Translations under genes and position numbers: made by a program
NCBI GenBank assembly: GCA_034766995.1
Contig: CM068322.1
Location: forward strand, 19,843,745-19,907,744
Direction of reading: 5' to 3'
From: Acanthacorydalis orientalis
Lineage: Eukaryota > Arthropoda > Insecta > Megaloptera > Corydalidae
DNA: 64,000 nucleotides
Part shown: in pieces, positions 50,233 through 64,000 of the stretch
Layout of the letters: every line of letters begins with the position of its first letter
Numbering within the stretch: position 1 is the stretch's first letter
Notes under the pieces: generated by a model
Database searches by the model: none
What the model was told of the DNA's origin: nothing
The model's input: only the letters and a program-made list of their open reading frames with translations

Positions 50233-51702
50233 CATAAAATTGTACATGATTTATACTTTTTTCCATAAATTATGGAATGATAATATATAAATTAAATTGT
50301 TTACTTGCAGATGTATATTGCAATTTATTAATTTCTGTTTAATACAAACTTTGTTCTTTTTTTTATTCTATACTAAGTGTTCTAAAAAAGATAATGTTTT
50401 TATGAGTTTATTAACAAGTAATTTGAAAATTTCATAAAAATGCAAATTTAATGTATAATATCATGTTAAAAATTCATATATTGTAGGAAAATAATAAAAA
50501 TTAATTACTAAGTACATGAAATATGACATTGTAGTATGGAAGCAGTTATAAAGGCTCTCTGATCTGCGTATTGAAAGCTTAGGTTTATGAAATTTAATTC
50601 ATGAATATTCTGTCTTGAAATACAAGTGTTTAAAGTTGTCAGTGAGAAATACATGTCTGCATCTTTTTTGAAACAGAATTAAAGCATTTTATTATTTAGG
50701 ATGTATAGATTATGGATGATCAAAGACCTAAAATTATAGCATTATGTAGATAATAGTATCACTTTGAAATGTTTATGAGAAAAACTTAAAATTATTAAAA
50801 TTCAATTATTCAACACATCTGACTAAAAAAAATTATAAAAATTGTGAGAGTGAAAAAAATCATTTGTGAAAGAGCAGGTTTAAAGCATAATAGCCTTAGA
50901 CCTTAGCATTAGAATCAGGAGCGTAGCAGCAATTGTAATATTTTAATTGTTCTAACAAATTCTGAAATTAAATAAGTGTAAATAGTTTTTTTTTTAAATT
51001 TCAAAGATCTTTATTTATTTTTATTTCAAATGTCATATTAATTAGAAATTTTGTACTGATAATGGTCGCGTTGTATATAATAATTCGGAAAGTGTAACAA
51101 ATAGTGCAACGTTAGTGTTAAACTGATGAAATTTTTTACCAAATATGTACAAAAATATTTCTAATAATGAAACTCTTGTAAAAAGTCGTTGAGTGTATAA
51201 ACAGTTATAATCTAAATGCAATGACTGCGTTTTAAAATTATGAATTCAATTCGAATTTAAATGTATTCACCTATATCATAATGTAGCTTTTATTTTATAC
51301 AAAAAATCATTGATATGACTAAATTTACGAACCGAATAGTGGTATAAGATAAATAGTGAAGATGATTATATTTTAAAAATATAACAGAATGACGAATTGT
51401 TTCTTTAAAAAAAATTTATAAAAACCTTTATTACTTTTGTGCTTAAAATTACGCCTCATATTTTTATATATTGTACTCAAATTAAAAGTACTTTCTCTAT
51501 ATATACATGCATATATATATATATATTTCTGTGTCTGTAATATGGATTTAATAGATAATTTAATGTACTTTTATACTAATAAAAATAGCTAAATTCCTAT
51601 TTACTAACTATTTGCAAATATTTTTAATATCAATTGCTTTTTATTTATAACAATTAATTTTAAGCCCCGCTGAATAAAGTTATAGTAAATATGAATCATT
51701 TG

Positions 51703-51872
<170 letters not shown>

Positions 51873-52040
51873 TTCTGAATATACAATAGGTATCCAAAAA
51901 TTATTCGATTCTTAATGAATACGTTAGTACTAATAAGTTTATTTAAATTAATAAAAAAGTTTCAATTTCATACTGTAATTAATCCAAAAATATCTTAAGG
52001 ATATAATTACGCTTATTATTTGTTGACATATCTGACTCTA

Positions 52041-52080
<40 letters not shown>

Positions 52081-55000
52081 ATGTATATATTATTCACAGA
52101 TTAAAACATAAAATTTACTATAAACCAGTTTATAAACATTTTTTTATTGAAATAAATGTACAAATTAAATAAAAAGGTTAGTTATCAAAAATATAATATT
52201 ATATGAGGTTATTTTCATTACTTGTAAATACTGGAACGATCAAAAAAATATAAAATATGACTTGTAATTGAATATGTTTTTAAATTTAAGAGGCTATGTT
52301 TCAAGACTTTTCTTTAACATTTCAGTATCTATTACAAAAAGACATTTTAAGTATTCTATAAAAAACGAGGTAATTAAAAACTTTTAATAGTGTTGTTAGG
52401 CAATCGTACAAAATTTTTTAAAAAAATTTAAAGAAAAATACAAATTTGAAATCTTATTTATATAAATTTAGATATTAAAAAAAAATTATATAAAAAACTT
52501 GTACAATTTCAACATAACATTGAATATTATCGAATTGAAATATGATTAAAAAAACATTATTATTAATGAACCAAACCCAAAAATTCCAGTAAATCGAAAT
52601 ATCACATTAATTCAATGTTAGAATGATTCACCGTGTTCTTCAATTACGTTCATAAAATATGAACGTACATATTGATAAAATTTTCGACAATGTCAACACA
52701 AAAGAAACAATCAGATGGTTTGTTTGTATAAGATGTCGTCATTAACACATATAAAGTAGTTGCGTTTGCTTGGATACTCATTTCGGAAACTTTTTGTTGC
52801 ATATCACGTATCAGTTGGTGGAGAATGTAATTGTTTATTGCGATAAAATTGCAATTTTTTGAACAGTTTGCGATGAATTTCAGATAAAACAGGCATAATA
52901 AGTGCGTACGAGATTTATTTTAATGTAAATAGGAAACGTGGAATATTTTTTTCTTATTTTAGAACTAATATGAATAAGTCATTTCCTATATACTGATCAA
53001 GAATATTATTCATTCTAAAAATATACGTTTTATTCTCAATAGACAATAGTTTGTACAAATATTAATTTATTATTTTCGATTTATTTCTAAAAGATAAAGT
53101 AATATGTCATATTTAATAAATTCTGATAATTTATAAAAAAGACATCATCAAATCGTTCAAAAAATTAAACTAATTTTGAATCAGTTTGGGTGAAAATTTT
53201 TGTCTGTTTTATTAATGAAATACTATCGTTTATAGAAATTCGAAAGAAATGAAAATTAATTCCAATATTGCTCCATTATTTAATTACCTTCAAAAATCTT
53301 AGAATATTAAACAAATTTGAATCTAAACTGTTAAGGGTACAAAGTTATTATAATAAAAATATGATTAAACGGAATTTTGATCAGAATTATTAATAAAAAA
53401 TAAATGAAATCGTTCGTATTTAACGTTTATAAATTTTATATATTTTTTAAAAAGGTTTTAATGTTAAATTAAAAATTACTCCAGTATTAAAATATTATTT
53501 TAAAAAATAATTATATATAGAACAAGAAAATAGTATGCATACAAAATTAACATAAAAACGAAAAAATATATTTTTATACAAATAAGAATTCTACTCTAAG
53601 TAGTTTTTCTACTTTTTAAGTAGTATTTTAGTTCTGCGGAAATCAAATAACAAACTTTTGAATTCAAAAAAATTATTTATCTAATCTTTTAAAAATAATT
53701 CTTCATTTGAAAATAATTATGCATTTTTTATTACGATTTTTATTTCCGATAGGCAAAACATCTAATATTACTTTTTATAAATAATACATTTTAAATGAAC
53801 TATAAGGAAATCATTTTAATTTCTCTTTTTAAACATCTTCTATTTGCAACATTCTTGAATATTTGAATTTTTATTTAAACAAATTTAAACTCGAATGACC
53901 TTGTATTAATGGTATTTTTTTTATTAGGGATGTGTACATAACTAATCAAATTAAAAAAAATATAATGTTAAGCTAAAATTAAATTTTGGTTAAATACATA
54001 AGAGTGGTTTTTTGTTTAAAGCTGTTTTATTATTTTTAACTGTTTATAAATAAATGAATATTTTTCAAAATATCTATCTTTTTAGAACATAACTGTTTTG
54101 TTGTGCTGCACTTCTTTTGTAGTATGTTTTTAAAGTTCATAACATGTAAAAAAACATGTATCTATAAAATAGACATTTAATTATTATATGTAAAACATTT
54201 AAATGTGGTAAATATATGAAGAGTATTAAAAAATAATTTATCATGAAATTTAAATTCTAATAGTGTGTAAATTTATTTTAATATATTTTATAAAATGTAT
54301 TTTAACTACTTTACATGTAAGGAATATTAAAATTTAAGATAAACCTATTTAATGAAATCAAAATAAATATATGACTCAAAAATTTCAAAATTCATATTTA
54401 AATAATGATAAACTGATATGTTATTAAATAATTCTTTGATATATAGGTGTATAAAAAGGTTAAGGTAAAATAATTGTTGTTAATGTAGAAACTGTTATAA
54501 AAATGAAAAATCTAGCTTTTAAATGTTATAAATTGTCAATGATATTCTTGAATAAGAATTGAAATGCTTCTTCTTCCATGAAATATGTAAAATACAGTAA
54601 GGTCAGATTTGATATATTAATTCATTTATTGTCAAAATAAACAGTTTTGTACTGAAGAGATATGAAAAATTATCCTCTTATTTAAAAAAAAAACTGAGTT
54701 GTTTATATTTAATTTATATATGTCTTTCTCTCTCTCTCTCTCTATATATATATTTGAACACGAGATATGGTTCTATTATGATTTATGGAGTAATTTGATA
54801 ATTCTAGTAAATGTTAGTGTAATGTAAAACTAATGGATGCATTGTTCAAACTTCAGATGGAAAAACTAAATTGAAGGTACATCAAAGTATTATATATCTT
54901 AATGTATCAATACCCTCACGCTCATCAAATGAAATAATGAAGATTGATTAAAAAATTGAATACGATTTGAAAAATTTAAATCATTAAGTTCAATCATTTT

Positions 55001-56060
55001 CTAGTTAAGTATAAAATAATAATATATAAGATAAAAATTTATCCGATTATTAAAAAAATATATAGTTTGTTTCTATGCAGTTTACTTCACTAAAAAAGAA
55101 ACGAATAAACGTATTAAATGAAACTCTTGTTTATAAGCATATTTTTTTAAAAATAAATTACCATTAGTTATCTATAAATCTAGAAGGATCATCATGGTAG
55201 CTGTTCAGATAATCAGTTATGTCACTGAAATATGTAAAAATATGTAAATATATTATAAATAATTTGCAAAGTTCGAAATCCGATATGTACCGTAAATTGA
55301 TAAAAAAATGAATTTTTGTTATTAAACGTTTTCGAAAAACATGTTCCGTAGAACTGAAATAACTTATTGAAAAGAAACGTAAGTAGAGAAAGTTGTCTGT
55401 TTCTAATTAACAGTTGTTTCATTAATAACATTGAATAATAATTATTTTTAGATGTTCATGTATTGAGTTAACAATGTATATATATATATATTATATAGTA
55501 CTTTGGGTAAAAAAATCTAATCATTTGAATAGAATTAATGTAATTTATTTGATATATTTAAACGTTGAAACGTTCTATTATGAAAAAGGAAGTTTTTTTT
55601 AAATAACTGTAAATAGTAAATAACAGAAGTTACCTAATTGAAGAAAATAATTTTGTCGACAATTTAATATAAATAATACTGATTGGTGATATTTAGGTTC
55701 AGAGGTCAGTGAATATTTTTAAAAATGAGTAACAAGTGATTATTTATAAAACCTAAAATTCGTTACTTACATTTATGTAATGCTTTAGGTCATATCGTAG
55801 AGAAGTTCTTAATATACATTTCAATAAGTATTTTTATTTGTTAAATGTTATTTTAATTATATATATATATATATAAATGTAATAGATAGTAATAAATTGA
55901 TACTCATTGCACTGTTATTACCAAACTTGAAGTACATTTTTTTAAACTAAAAAGTTAATACGAAAACGCATCGAGTTTTATTTAAAAACATTTTTACTTA
56001 ATCTTCAAATAGTAGTTGATTTGGATATTATATACATACATATATGAATATATATATATA

Positions 56061-56665
56061 TTAAATGTGCAAATTAGTTCGATGTCTTTTTATAGAAAAT
56101 TAATGTGTATATACGGGAAAATGGAATACATTTCAATCCTCAAAATATCCCACATTATTTTATATAATTTTGCTCCATTCGCCGGTTGACTGACAAATTG
56201 TTTGTTGAAAAAAGGTGGCGGTTTTGAGACGGCTAGGACCGGTGAATACGTCGCATGAGGCAGAAATTCCAGCCCAAGAAACAAATAATATTTTTTTTTC
56301 TCTAATTCGTCTTTCAAACGAATGAGCTGTTGGCAACGCTCTGAATTTACAGTCTGACTAGGTTCGAGTAACTTATAACACATCACATCCACCAAATATA
56401 AAATAACAATTTTTTGGTGTGAATATTTGGCTTCGGAGTAGATTTCGATCGGGTATCAGGTATAACCCATGATTTTAAGCGTTTAGGATTGACGCTCAAA
56501 CCCCATTTTTCATCTCCAGTTATGATTTTATTTTTTAAAATTTTTACTTTTGAACTTTGTGAACGAGGTTAGCCATATCAAATCTTCTTTCTTTGTTTTC
56601 CGGGTTGAGCTCATGTAGAATCCATCGGCCTAACTATTGAATTTTTCTCAATCGAAAAACATTAA
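56061..56665 (-). mobile_element. mariner element, longer relative of copies A-C (copy D)
   Basis: The left end TTAAATGTGCAAATTAGTTC (56061) matches the family's 3' terminal repeat. Minus-strand coding remnants in order: LGRWILHELNPENKERRF (linker), ITGDEKWGLSVNPKRLKSW (first catalytic Asp present), STPKPNIHTKKLLFYIWW, YKLLEPSQTVNSERCQQ, LIRLKDELE. There follows a deletion that removes the HDN block with the second Asp, then LEFLPHATYSPVLA (Asp of SPD changed to Val), another deletion, and the C-terminus ending at TGA 56135-56133. Multiple stops and frameshifts. The N-terminal HTH is missing, so it is truncated on the right at about 56665. Confidence 0.82.
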
Positions 56666-56669
56666 CCGT

Positions 56670-58198
56670 TACTTAAAATAAAGTAATAAAAATATTTGAT
56701 TATATATATATATATATATGTATATACATAAAAGTATGAAAAAAATATTATTAAAACCGAATTGCTTAACAAAAAATCGAAAATTAAATTAACTAGTTAT
56801 ATAAAGTAAGTCAAGTTTACAGAAAACACATCATTAAACGAAAGAAAAAGTGAAGTTCAATAAACAGTACTTACGCAGATGAAATTGATGTATTTATATT
56901 TGTGCCTGTTTCCAGTCTGTTATCGGTGACTGTCTTTGTCTGTGATAAATTTATTGTGAAATGCAGCATGTTAAATAATATACTGAGGTGGTCTCGGTTG
57001 TCGAGACAAATCAAGTGGGACGATATTACATAGCGTTTGGTATCCGGATGTCATTTTACCAGTTATTTTACGTAAACTCGTTCTTTATATATATATATAT
57101 ATATATGCGATGATGACACTACTTTTATTGTATTAAGAACGGCATGCTAAATTTTAAACAAATAACATCTAAACGCGAATCATCAAATGTATATGTACAT
57201 TGAGTAGTCCATGTCGTTTAATAAGAAACGATCTTCACTTTTAACATAATTCTAACAAGAATCGAAATATCTAACATTATTTATTAATTTGACCTAAAAA
57301 TTATAATCGATCAATGCTTATTAATTAACACGTTACGCTTCAATAAAACAGTGATGTATTACATGTACATATTAAAGATACAGATGCAACGAAGATGTTT
57401 CAATAAATTATAAACATAATCAAGAAAGTCTGTTACCGTGATATTTTTTAATATATGATAAACAAATATGTTACCACATAGCGAAAGGCAATATATTAAT
57501 TTCACATCTAGTTTGTATTCAAATCTTCTTTTCTATTATAATTTATGGTTTTAACCTTTTTGCATATTAGAACTCTTCAGAATAATTTTGGTTCAGTCGT
57601 TTGTGAATTTCTTAAATTTTGCATCAATGATGCATCAATTTATCTTTTTAAACTGTATATATTTAATGTCATTACTGATTTATTTGAGTAGTTATTTTTA
57701 ATAAACATATTTGTACCACTTTGAGCATTGAAACAATTAAAAAATATTAATATAGAAAATTAATTAAAGTATATTGGAATATTTTTTCGATAAACACAAA
57801 GTAGTTTATGTATAAATAACATTTCAAATTTCAAGTGATCATTCTGAAGTTTTTAAAAAACATCTTCTAGATTCAATAACAACAGAATTGTTATAATTAT
57901 CAAATTGTTTAGTTTACACCTATATTAGACTTACTAATGTTGAGTTTAAGAACTATATTGTGAAATGAAGAAATTAAATAACTGAAATTATTGTATTTCA
58001 TGACTTACTTGCTGGCTAAAAGTTAAGTCTTAAATATAAAATTTCAATACTGTATTATTTCATGTATTGCAAAATATCATATTTAGAAGTGAAAATTGAT
58101 ATAAACTTTTTGTTTCATTTTTTTTGATTTATAGTGTATTAACCGACTATTAAAGATTTCATTTCAGCTTGAATATTTTATGTCTCTCTCCCCTCATA

Positions 58199-58231
<33 letters not shown>

Positions 58232-58945
58232 GTATAAGTATGTTTGTTGTAACAGTTGTGAAGTAGTCTAGACGTTCAATAAAATGTAGGAGGTTAACAT
58301 TTTACATTAGTCATATTGAAGATATATAATGTGGTTAGGAACCCACGAATGACTGATTTTTTATAACAATATTCATTTGATTCATCTCCATAAATTTGTG
58401 TTTTACGAAATTTCAATTTCTTCTTACAAATGAGTCATTCCCTAAATACCAGAAAGTCTTTTTCGTTTCAAAATTTTCAACATTTAATAACTGTTTATCT
58501 TGATTTTGTTATATGAGAATTTCAAAAAGGATACTGCTATTTTGGAATAGTAGGAGTACAGAAGAAAATATTAAAATTTACAAAATATTAATACAGTTTA
58601 CGTTCTGATAAAAATATTTTTTTTCTTACAGTATAATCGTGTTTTTCTTAACCGATTATAAAACAGTACTTGAATTTTGAAATTTGTTTTGGATTTATAT
58701 GTTTTATCAAGGTATTAATAAATTATACAATATTTATACCAGATTTCTGTACAAAGACAGTGATAATAATTATTATTAAAAATATTTCTGTTTAACTTCA
58801 AATTTTTCAACGTTAGTTATATTAGAATATTAGTTTGAAACTTTTTTTCATTATACTATAATATTTGTATTTAAAATTCATGAAAGAATATTTGTGATTA
58901 ATAATTAGGTATATGAATTGAAAATAATAAAGTTTCTCTTACAAT
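56670..58945. other. A+T-rich intergenic DNA
   Basis: (TA)n at 56701-56719 and 57087-57106, and (TC)n at 58182-58217 split by CCCCTCATA. Mixed sequence at about 56880-57080 has no supported exon. Confidence 0.5.
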
Positions 58946-58949
58946 AATA

Positions 58950-59275
58950 GTTCTTGTATTGTGATCAAATTCATTTTCACAAATGAATGATTCACTCAAT
59001 GAACCAAAAACATTTTATTATTAAAGATATTAAATAAATAATTACTGATCATTTTTTATTTTTGGTTATTCGTATTTAGACGACATTATTATTCTTAAAG
59101 TGATTAGGTATAGAAAAAAATATTTTTTATAGCTTATATAGTTAAAGATGATATCGTCATTTACATGCATAAACAATAATCAAAAATAAATAATTTTTAT
59201 TTATATGGAAAAAATGGTGGCTTGTAGGGAAAGAAAAAAAATTATTCATGAAAACGTTTGTATATTTGGTGTCAA
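58950..59275. repeat. F1 foldback MITE-like family, complete copy (59.0 kb)
   Basis: Left arm: TTTTCACAAATGAATGATTC, ACCAAAAACA, AATTACTGATCATTTTTTAT, GGTTATTCGTATTTAGACGA. Right arm inverted: TTTTCATGAATAATTTTTTT, ACAAGCCACC, AATTATTTATTTTTGATTAT, GTTTATGCATGTAAATGACG, with the outer tip TTGACACCAAATATAC. About 320 bp in all, no coding capacity. Confidence 0.62.
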
Positions 59276-59279
59276 TATA

Positions 59280-60199
59280 AATGATAAGTAATTAAGAACT
59301 AGAAAAATAATTTTACTTTCATTTAAGTCGTACTTAAATATAAAAGTAGAAAAAGTTATTAGTATACATGCATTTACAGTATACATTGAAGAGGTATTAT
59401 TATAAATTTATAACATTGTATGTTAAATTGATTAATTTAATATATGTTTATAACATTTAAATAAATCGTTAAATCCATTAAGGAAATTAGCCACACCTAA
59501 ATAGCATAATTGTATATTAAGATACATCATTTTATAAATAAATCTATGTAATTTTTGCAAAGCCCAAGAACAATATATATGAAAAAATAATATTTATTGC
59601 ATATGATGAATATACGCCATTGAAGCGGCGACGAGGTGACGATTTCTAATTACAAAAGTGAATAATACAAATTATCACATCTATATTTAAGATCGAATTA
59701 AATATACAATGAAAAAATATAAAAATAAATATAAGGAAAATAATCCTATTCAACATATACTCAGTTTCTCAAATAAACTGTATATTTCAAGGCGAACAGC
59801 GAACAGCTTAAACAATATAATTATCGAATTTCGACTTTTTATTCATTACGAAGGTTAAAATCCTACGATGCCATTTATATGAATTTGCAGATGATCTGGA
59901 TGTGAACTATCACGAATTCAGGATGTAAACGTGGTTTTTGTAATGGAACATTTGATAGTGATGCTGGTTTATTACACTCATTTTAATGTAGGAAAATGAC
60001 GCCATGTGATTCGTTCCGTTTAGAATTTTTATAGAAGGTTGAGATAATTGTACGGCTTGAGAGTTAATTAATATTAACAAAAAAGCGTTTTATAGTCGAT
60101 TATAAGGATCGTTTAATAATATTTTATGTAAAGTAATTAATTAATAATGCTAAAGTTCATAACGAATTAATGAATTTATTTTCAGGGATTTACTTCCGC

Positions 60200-60246
<47 letters not shown>

Positions 60247-62366
60247 CGTCTGTGTACATGAGTTTATATGTACATGTTTCTGTAAACTAATATAAAATAG
60301 TACATTTATTTAAAAATTAAATTTACACTTATTAATTTTTATCTAAATTGTATAAAATAATTTAATAAAAATATTTAATTTCAAAAACGTGATTCAACAT
60401 TTTAAAATTATGCATGTAATATGAACATTCAAATAATTTATTTTATCTAAAATAATATATGTAATTTCAATTTAATTGCATTATAATAATATAATTTATA
60501 CTTAGGTTTAAATGGAAAAAACACGTAAAATTCAGGAAAAGTATGACATTCTATGCTCAGATTAAAATTAATTTATTAAACGATTCGTCCTTGTTGAATT
60601 TGTTATAAAGAAATGTGTGTAAGTCGTTGAATAACGTTTTATAAGAGAGTTAAAAAAAGGATATTTTCAAAAAATTGTAGATTGATTTTTTTTTATTTTA
60701 AATTTAATATTTTAATATTAACAACAGAATTAAGAAATAACTGATAGAGAGTAGAGCGAAGTATTTGTACTGAGTTACTAATTTAAAAGTGTTTTTCATT
60801 TAAATATAAGTTTTTGGTGCAAATAATAATTGAAAAATAGTGCAATAGTCTTCAAATTATCAGTATTTTAAAAGAACACATTTGAAAAATTAACAATTTT
60901 ATATCAAAAAAAATATTTGGATTATTTGTCATAGTTACGCACTTACTTCATTATCTTTATTATCTTTAAAAATAATAGATATCAAAGAAAAAATGGTTCA
61001 TGGTGATTCAAGTTTCGAGCTAAAAATAAAAATGTGAAGAATACAAGATTTATTAATAATACTTTAAGATTTCTACGCAATCAAGTATTTAAGTTTAGAA
61101 ATTCTAAATGTCAAAATCATCATAACCGTTTAAATTATGTATCAACAGTTCAATGAATTTCTAATAATAATGAACTTCGAATGATGCGAGAGTATTGAAA
61201 CGATAACGATGCGGTTTTCCACGCCACTGGCGGATGAAACGATCTTATGTAGAGATTTTACGGTTAACTATTTGCGTGAAGATTTTCCGATTATTAACTT
61301 TGTACTAACTTGCTTCTTAGGAACTACAATATTAGTACAAGTTAATATTTTTTATGTGGATTATTTATTTTATATAGAAAAATATTCATTCTTTTTTAGT
61401 GTTATTAAATTGTATTCATTTTGTTTTAAATACTACAATTTGGAAAGATGATACAAAAAATTTCCAATGTTCGCATTTGAAAATTTTTTTTCAAATGGAA
61501 TACATTCCTTTTAAGAAATATTCTATTTTTAATCATATTTCTAATTATAAATACCTGTCTTTTTAATAACATACTGAAAGATATCAAAACATATTTCATA
61601 ATTAAAATAAATGTCAGGTTTATATCAACTCTAATTAAATTTCAAAACCGAAATTAAATGAAACCTTTAAATAAATTTATAATTTAGTTTAAAGATGTAA
61701 TTCTTTACAGGAATTCAGGTATGAAATACACGTAGATTGTTACGCATCATTCAATGCAATCAATGAATATTAAAATTAAATACATTAGTCATTCATTTTA
61801 GACATTAAGCCTACGTTTGAATATCCCAGACCGCATGACAGAATAATTTTTTTATGTTAAGGACTTTATTTATAAATCATAAACCGGATTTCTGTTTAAT
61901 ATGTCTATATATAGAATTCGTATCAGTTTAATTTATACCTTTAATAAAAAGAAATACTATGTTCATATTGATTTTAACATGTACACGCATTTTATATATA
62001 TATATATATATATTTAACATATTTATTTAAAAATTAAGTAATCACAAGTGAAAAACACTGAGTTAATTTATTGTATAAGTTAATGGGAAATTTTAATTTA
62101 AGTACAAAAAATAAGTCATTTGCAAAAAATTATACTATTGCAAGATGTAAGTATATTATTTGAAAAAATATAAATACATACTTTTTTTGTATTTTTTCCA
62201 TTGATACTATAAAAACGAGTTAATTAAATACCTCATCAACAACAAATATTTATAATCACGGGGTTATATTATTTTTAATGTAACCACATTGTATTTTCAC
62301 ATATTAAATTCAAATATTGATATCTTTTTATATAATTTCATTCAAAAATGAGTTTCTCAGGAATGT

Positions 62367-62370
<4 letters not shown>
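59280..62370. other. Intergenic DNA with a G+C-richer patch near 59.8-60.1 kb
   Basis: About 59760-60070 is mixed sequence. It contains an unsupported frame of about 36 codons ending YEFADDLDVNYHEFRM, with no family match that I recognise. A (TA)n lies at 60203-60243. An open frame at 61209-61451 begins in CG-containing DNA but turns into A+T-rich hydrophobic filler and has no recognisable domain. Confidence 0.4.

Positions 62371-62422
<52 letters not shown>
62370..62422. repeat. (TA)n microsatellite adjoining mariner copy C
   Basis: About 53 bp of TA ending exactly where the copy C terminal repeat begins. Confidence 0.97.
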
Positions 62423-62426
<4 letters not shown>

Positions 62427-62933
62427 GTACAAATACATTCGGTACCTTTTTTTATAGAAAATGAATGTTTATGGAAAATGGAATATATTTCAATCCTGAA
62501 AATTTCCTCATTATTGTATATAACTGTGCTCTATTTGTCGAGTAACTGACAAATTTCTTGTCAAAAAAAGACGGTGCTTTTGAGTAGATGAAGTCGTAAT
62601 GCCTTTTTGGACCTCTACACTGTTTGAGCATTTTGTTTGCATGTTTATGCGTCATAACCTTACCCCAAAAATCAATGAATCATTTTTATGGCTACAGTAT
62701 ATTTTTTTCTAGTAAAATGTAGAAAGTATGCAATGCCTAATATGTCGTTTTTTGGATATTATCAAGTTTACTACTGTTTTGCGAGGTTATTCTAACTGAT
62801 TGGTCAATATATATAGTGTTTTTAAATGTTAAGATTGGCACTTGAAAATCCTAAGATGACGAGAAATATTTTAGTTTAAAACAGAGTTATGACTGATTCA
62901 ATTTAAAGGCTCAGAATTAATTTTTACTCCTAA
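62423..62933 (-). mobile_element. Internally deleted mariner (MITE-like), copy C
   Basis: About 511 bp. The left end reads AAGTGTACAAATACATTCGG; the right end on the minus strand reads TTAGGAGTAAAAATTAATTC. (TA)n lies immediately outside both ends. The same internal structure as A and B: a 5' leader, an N-terminal remnant (start codon lost), then KHANKMLKQCRGPKRHYDF joined to PSFFDKKF and the mariner C-terminal tail. The leader block (CGTCATCTTAGGATTTTCAA on the minus strand, near 62860) is also shared with A and B. Confidence 0.8.
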
Positions 62934-62939
62934 TATATA

Positions 62940-63540
62940 TATATATATATATATATAATTTAAAAAAATTAAATTTTTTTCATGATTTTTTTATTAGACA
63001 GTTTGTAAAATTTTCTTCTCTTATCTACAATGTATTCAATAAAATAATTAATATCACTTATTTAATCATTCACGATTGGACACACTTTCCCTCGAATTAT
63101 AAATCCTACATCTTAAAATGTTTTCATAGAAGTAGTTACATTATTAAACGTACTTTTAGTGAAAATAAAATAATAGAAAGTTAAAAAAACTTAATTCTTG
63201 TCAACATACATTCTTGTTCAGAAAATATATTTAAAAATGTATTTGCATTTAAATAATATCTAAATTCCCCTTTATATCTTTGAACTCTTGATAACATCTC
63301 TGTGGACCTTAGAAGATCTAATTACCTTAGTTTAAGAAATATTGTATTAAGATATTTATTTATTTTTGATTCTAAAGAATAGCATTTCTAATAAAATTCG
63401 TTAAAATTCGTAAAAATCGTTAATTATGTAAAATTAATTTACAAGGGTAGATGATAATATTCTAAAATGATGATGAAATGTATTAAAATCGTTTAATTAA
63501 TAATTATCGGATATAATTAAATTAGTATCGATTTTGCTCG
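62940..63540. other. A+T-rich intergenic DNA, nothing recognised
   Basis: Low-complexity sequence after the short (TA)n at 62934-62957; no gene or element end seen. Confidence 0.55.

Positions 63541-63542
<2 letters not shown>

Positions 63543-63614
<72 letters not shown>
63543..63614. repeat. (TA)n microsatellite
   Basis: TA run of about 70 bp. Confidence 0.98.
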
Positions 63615-63617
<3 letters not shown>

Positions 63618-63698
63618 GAATTGTTTAATGCTTTCATGAATTTGATTGATTATTTGAGGTTTTAAAGCATCCGAGTAAGTACTTGCGAGAGAATTAGT

Positions 63699-63741
63699 AA
63701 TAAGCTCTAAAAAATTAGAGAGAATAAGCTCTAAAAAATTA
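63699..63741 (+). repeat. Two-copy 24-bp tandem repeat
   Basis: AATAAGCTCTAAAAAATTA occurs at 63699 and again at 63723, with the same GAGAG spacer style. A recent local duplication. Confidence 0.85.
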
Positions 63742-63744
63742 TAA

Positions 63745-64000
63745 AATGAAATTTTTGATAGAATAAAAATATATTTTAGTGTGAAGATTATTAATAACAT
63801 TTCATAAAATAAAATATTGTTAGTGTTCAGTCAAAAATTTTAATTGTGGTTTTATATATACCAATGTTATAAAAGAAGGGCATCTCATAGTTTCACAGAA
63901 GTAATTAAAGCCTATTTACATTCAAGAGTGTGTTTTAAGGGTCGACACTTTTCATTTATTTTTTATTATTTATTTAATATGCAGACAGAAGTCACGTTTT
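63745..64000. other. A+T-rich intergenic DNA at the window edge
   Basis: No feature recognised. Confidence 0.5.

Noticed and set aside
61209..61451. 80-codon plus-strand open frame beginning MRFSTPLADETILC
   Set aside because: The first 40 codons look mildly coding-like, but the rest is A+T-rich Phe/Tyr/Ile filler. There is no promoter, acceptor or recognised family.

Overview
The window is a very A+T-rich stretch of an invertebrate, most likely insect, nuclear genome. The signs are a spliced gamma-tubulin gene with short introns, mariner, piggyBac and PIF/Harbinger-type DNA transposon remnants, and dozens of long (TA)n microsatellites. I cannot name the species. No bacterial-style gene, operon, CRISPR array, rRNA or tRNA was found.

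The only securely recognised host gene is at the left edge. The last three coding exons of gamma-tubulin (1-26, 203-364, 420-620, plus strand) are followed by a poly(A) signal near 949. The other roughly 63 kb is intergenic, or possibly intronic for a gene outside the window, with no convincing multi-exon gene. One place looks like the 5' end of a gene: a TATA box at 49694, a matching initiator at about 49726, a strong-context ATG at 49797 and a GTGAGT donor at 49824. This would be a 9-codon first coding exon; its downstream exons were not found.

Dead or non-autonomous DNA transposons explain most of the recognisable structure. There are mariner remnants from at least three lineages (17.6-18.6 kb; 28.4-28.6 kb; and a related set at 20.8, 46.5, 56.1 and 62.4 kb). 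Three members of that set are roughly 500-570 bp internally deleted copies in which the transposase N-terminus is joined to its C-terminus. A 662-bp piggyBac-like derivative lies at 11656-12317 with TTAA duplications. A 442-bp PIF/Harbinger-type derivative lies at 9401-9842 with TAA duplications, a MADF-domain remnant and repeated subterminal motifs. Two palindromic (foldback) MITE-like families, called F1 and F2 here, recur through the window (F1 at 3.0, 3.6, 13.1, 32.8, 36.2, 39.3, 42.9 and 59.0 kb; F2 at 3.3, 7.3, 9.1, 25.7 and 47.1 kb). A hAT-like inverted repeat sits near 23.4 kb.

Among these lie several relatively G+C-richer, low-repeat patches (about 10.1, 11.0-11.4, 14.3-14.6, 20.0-20.3, 26.8-27.0, 30.3-30.5, 38.5-38.9, 49.2-49.7, 52.6-52.9 and 59.8-60.1 kb). 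They do not encode recognisable protein and are the best candidates for conserved regulatory DNA. Most long open frames elsewhere are (TA)n translated as Ile-Tyr repeats and are not genes.
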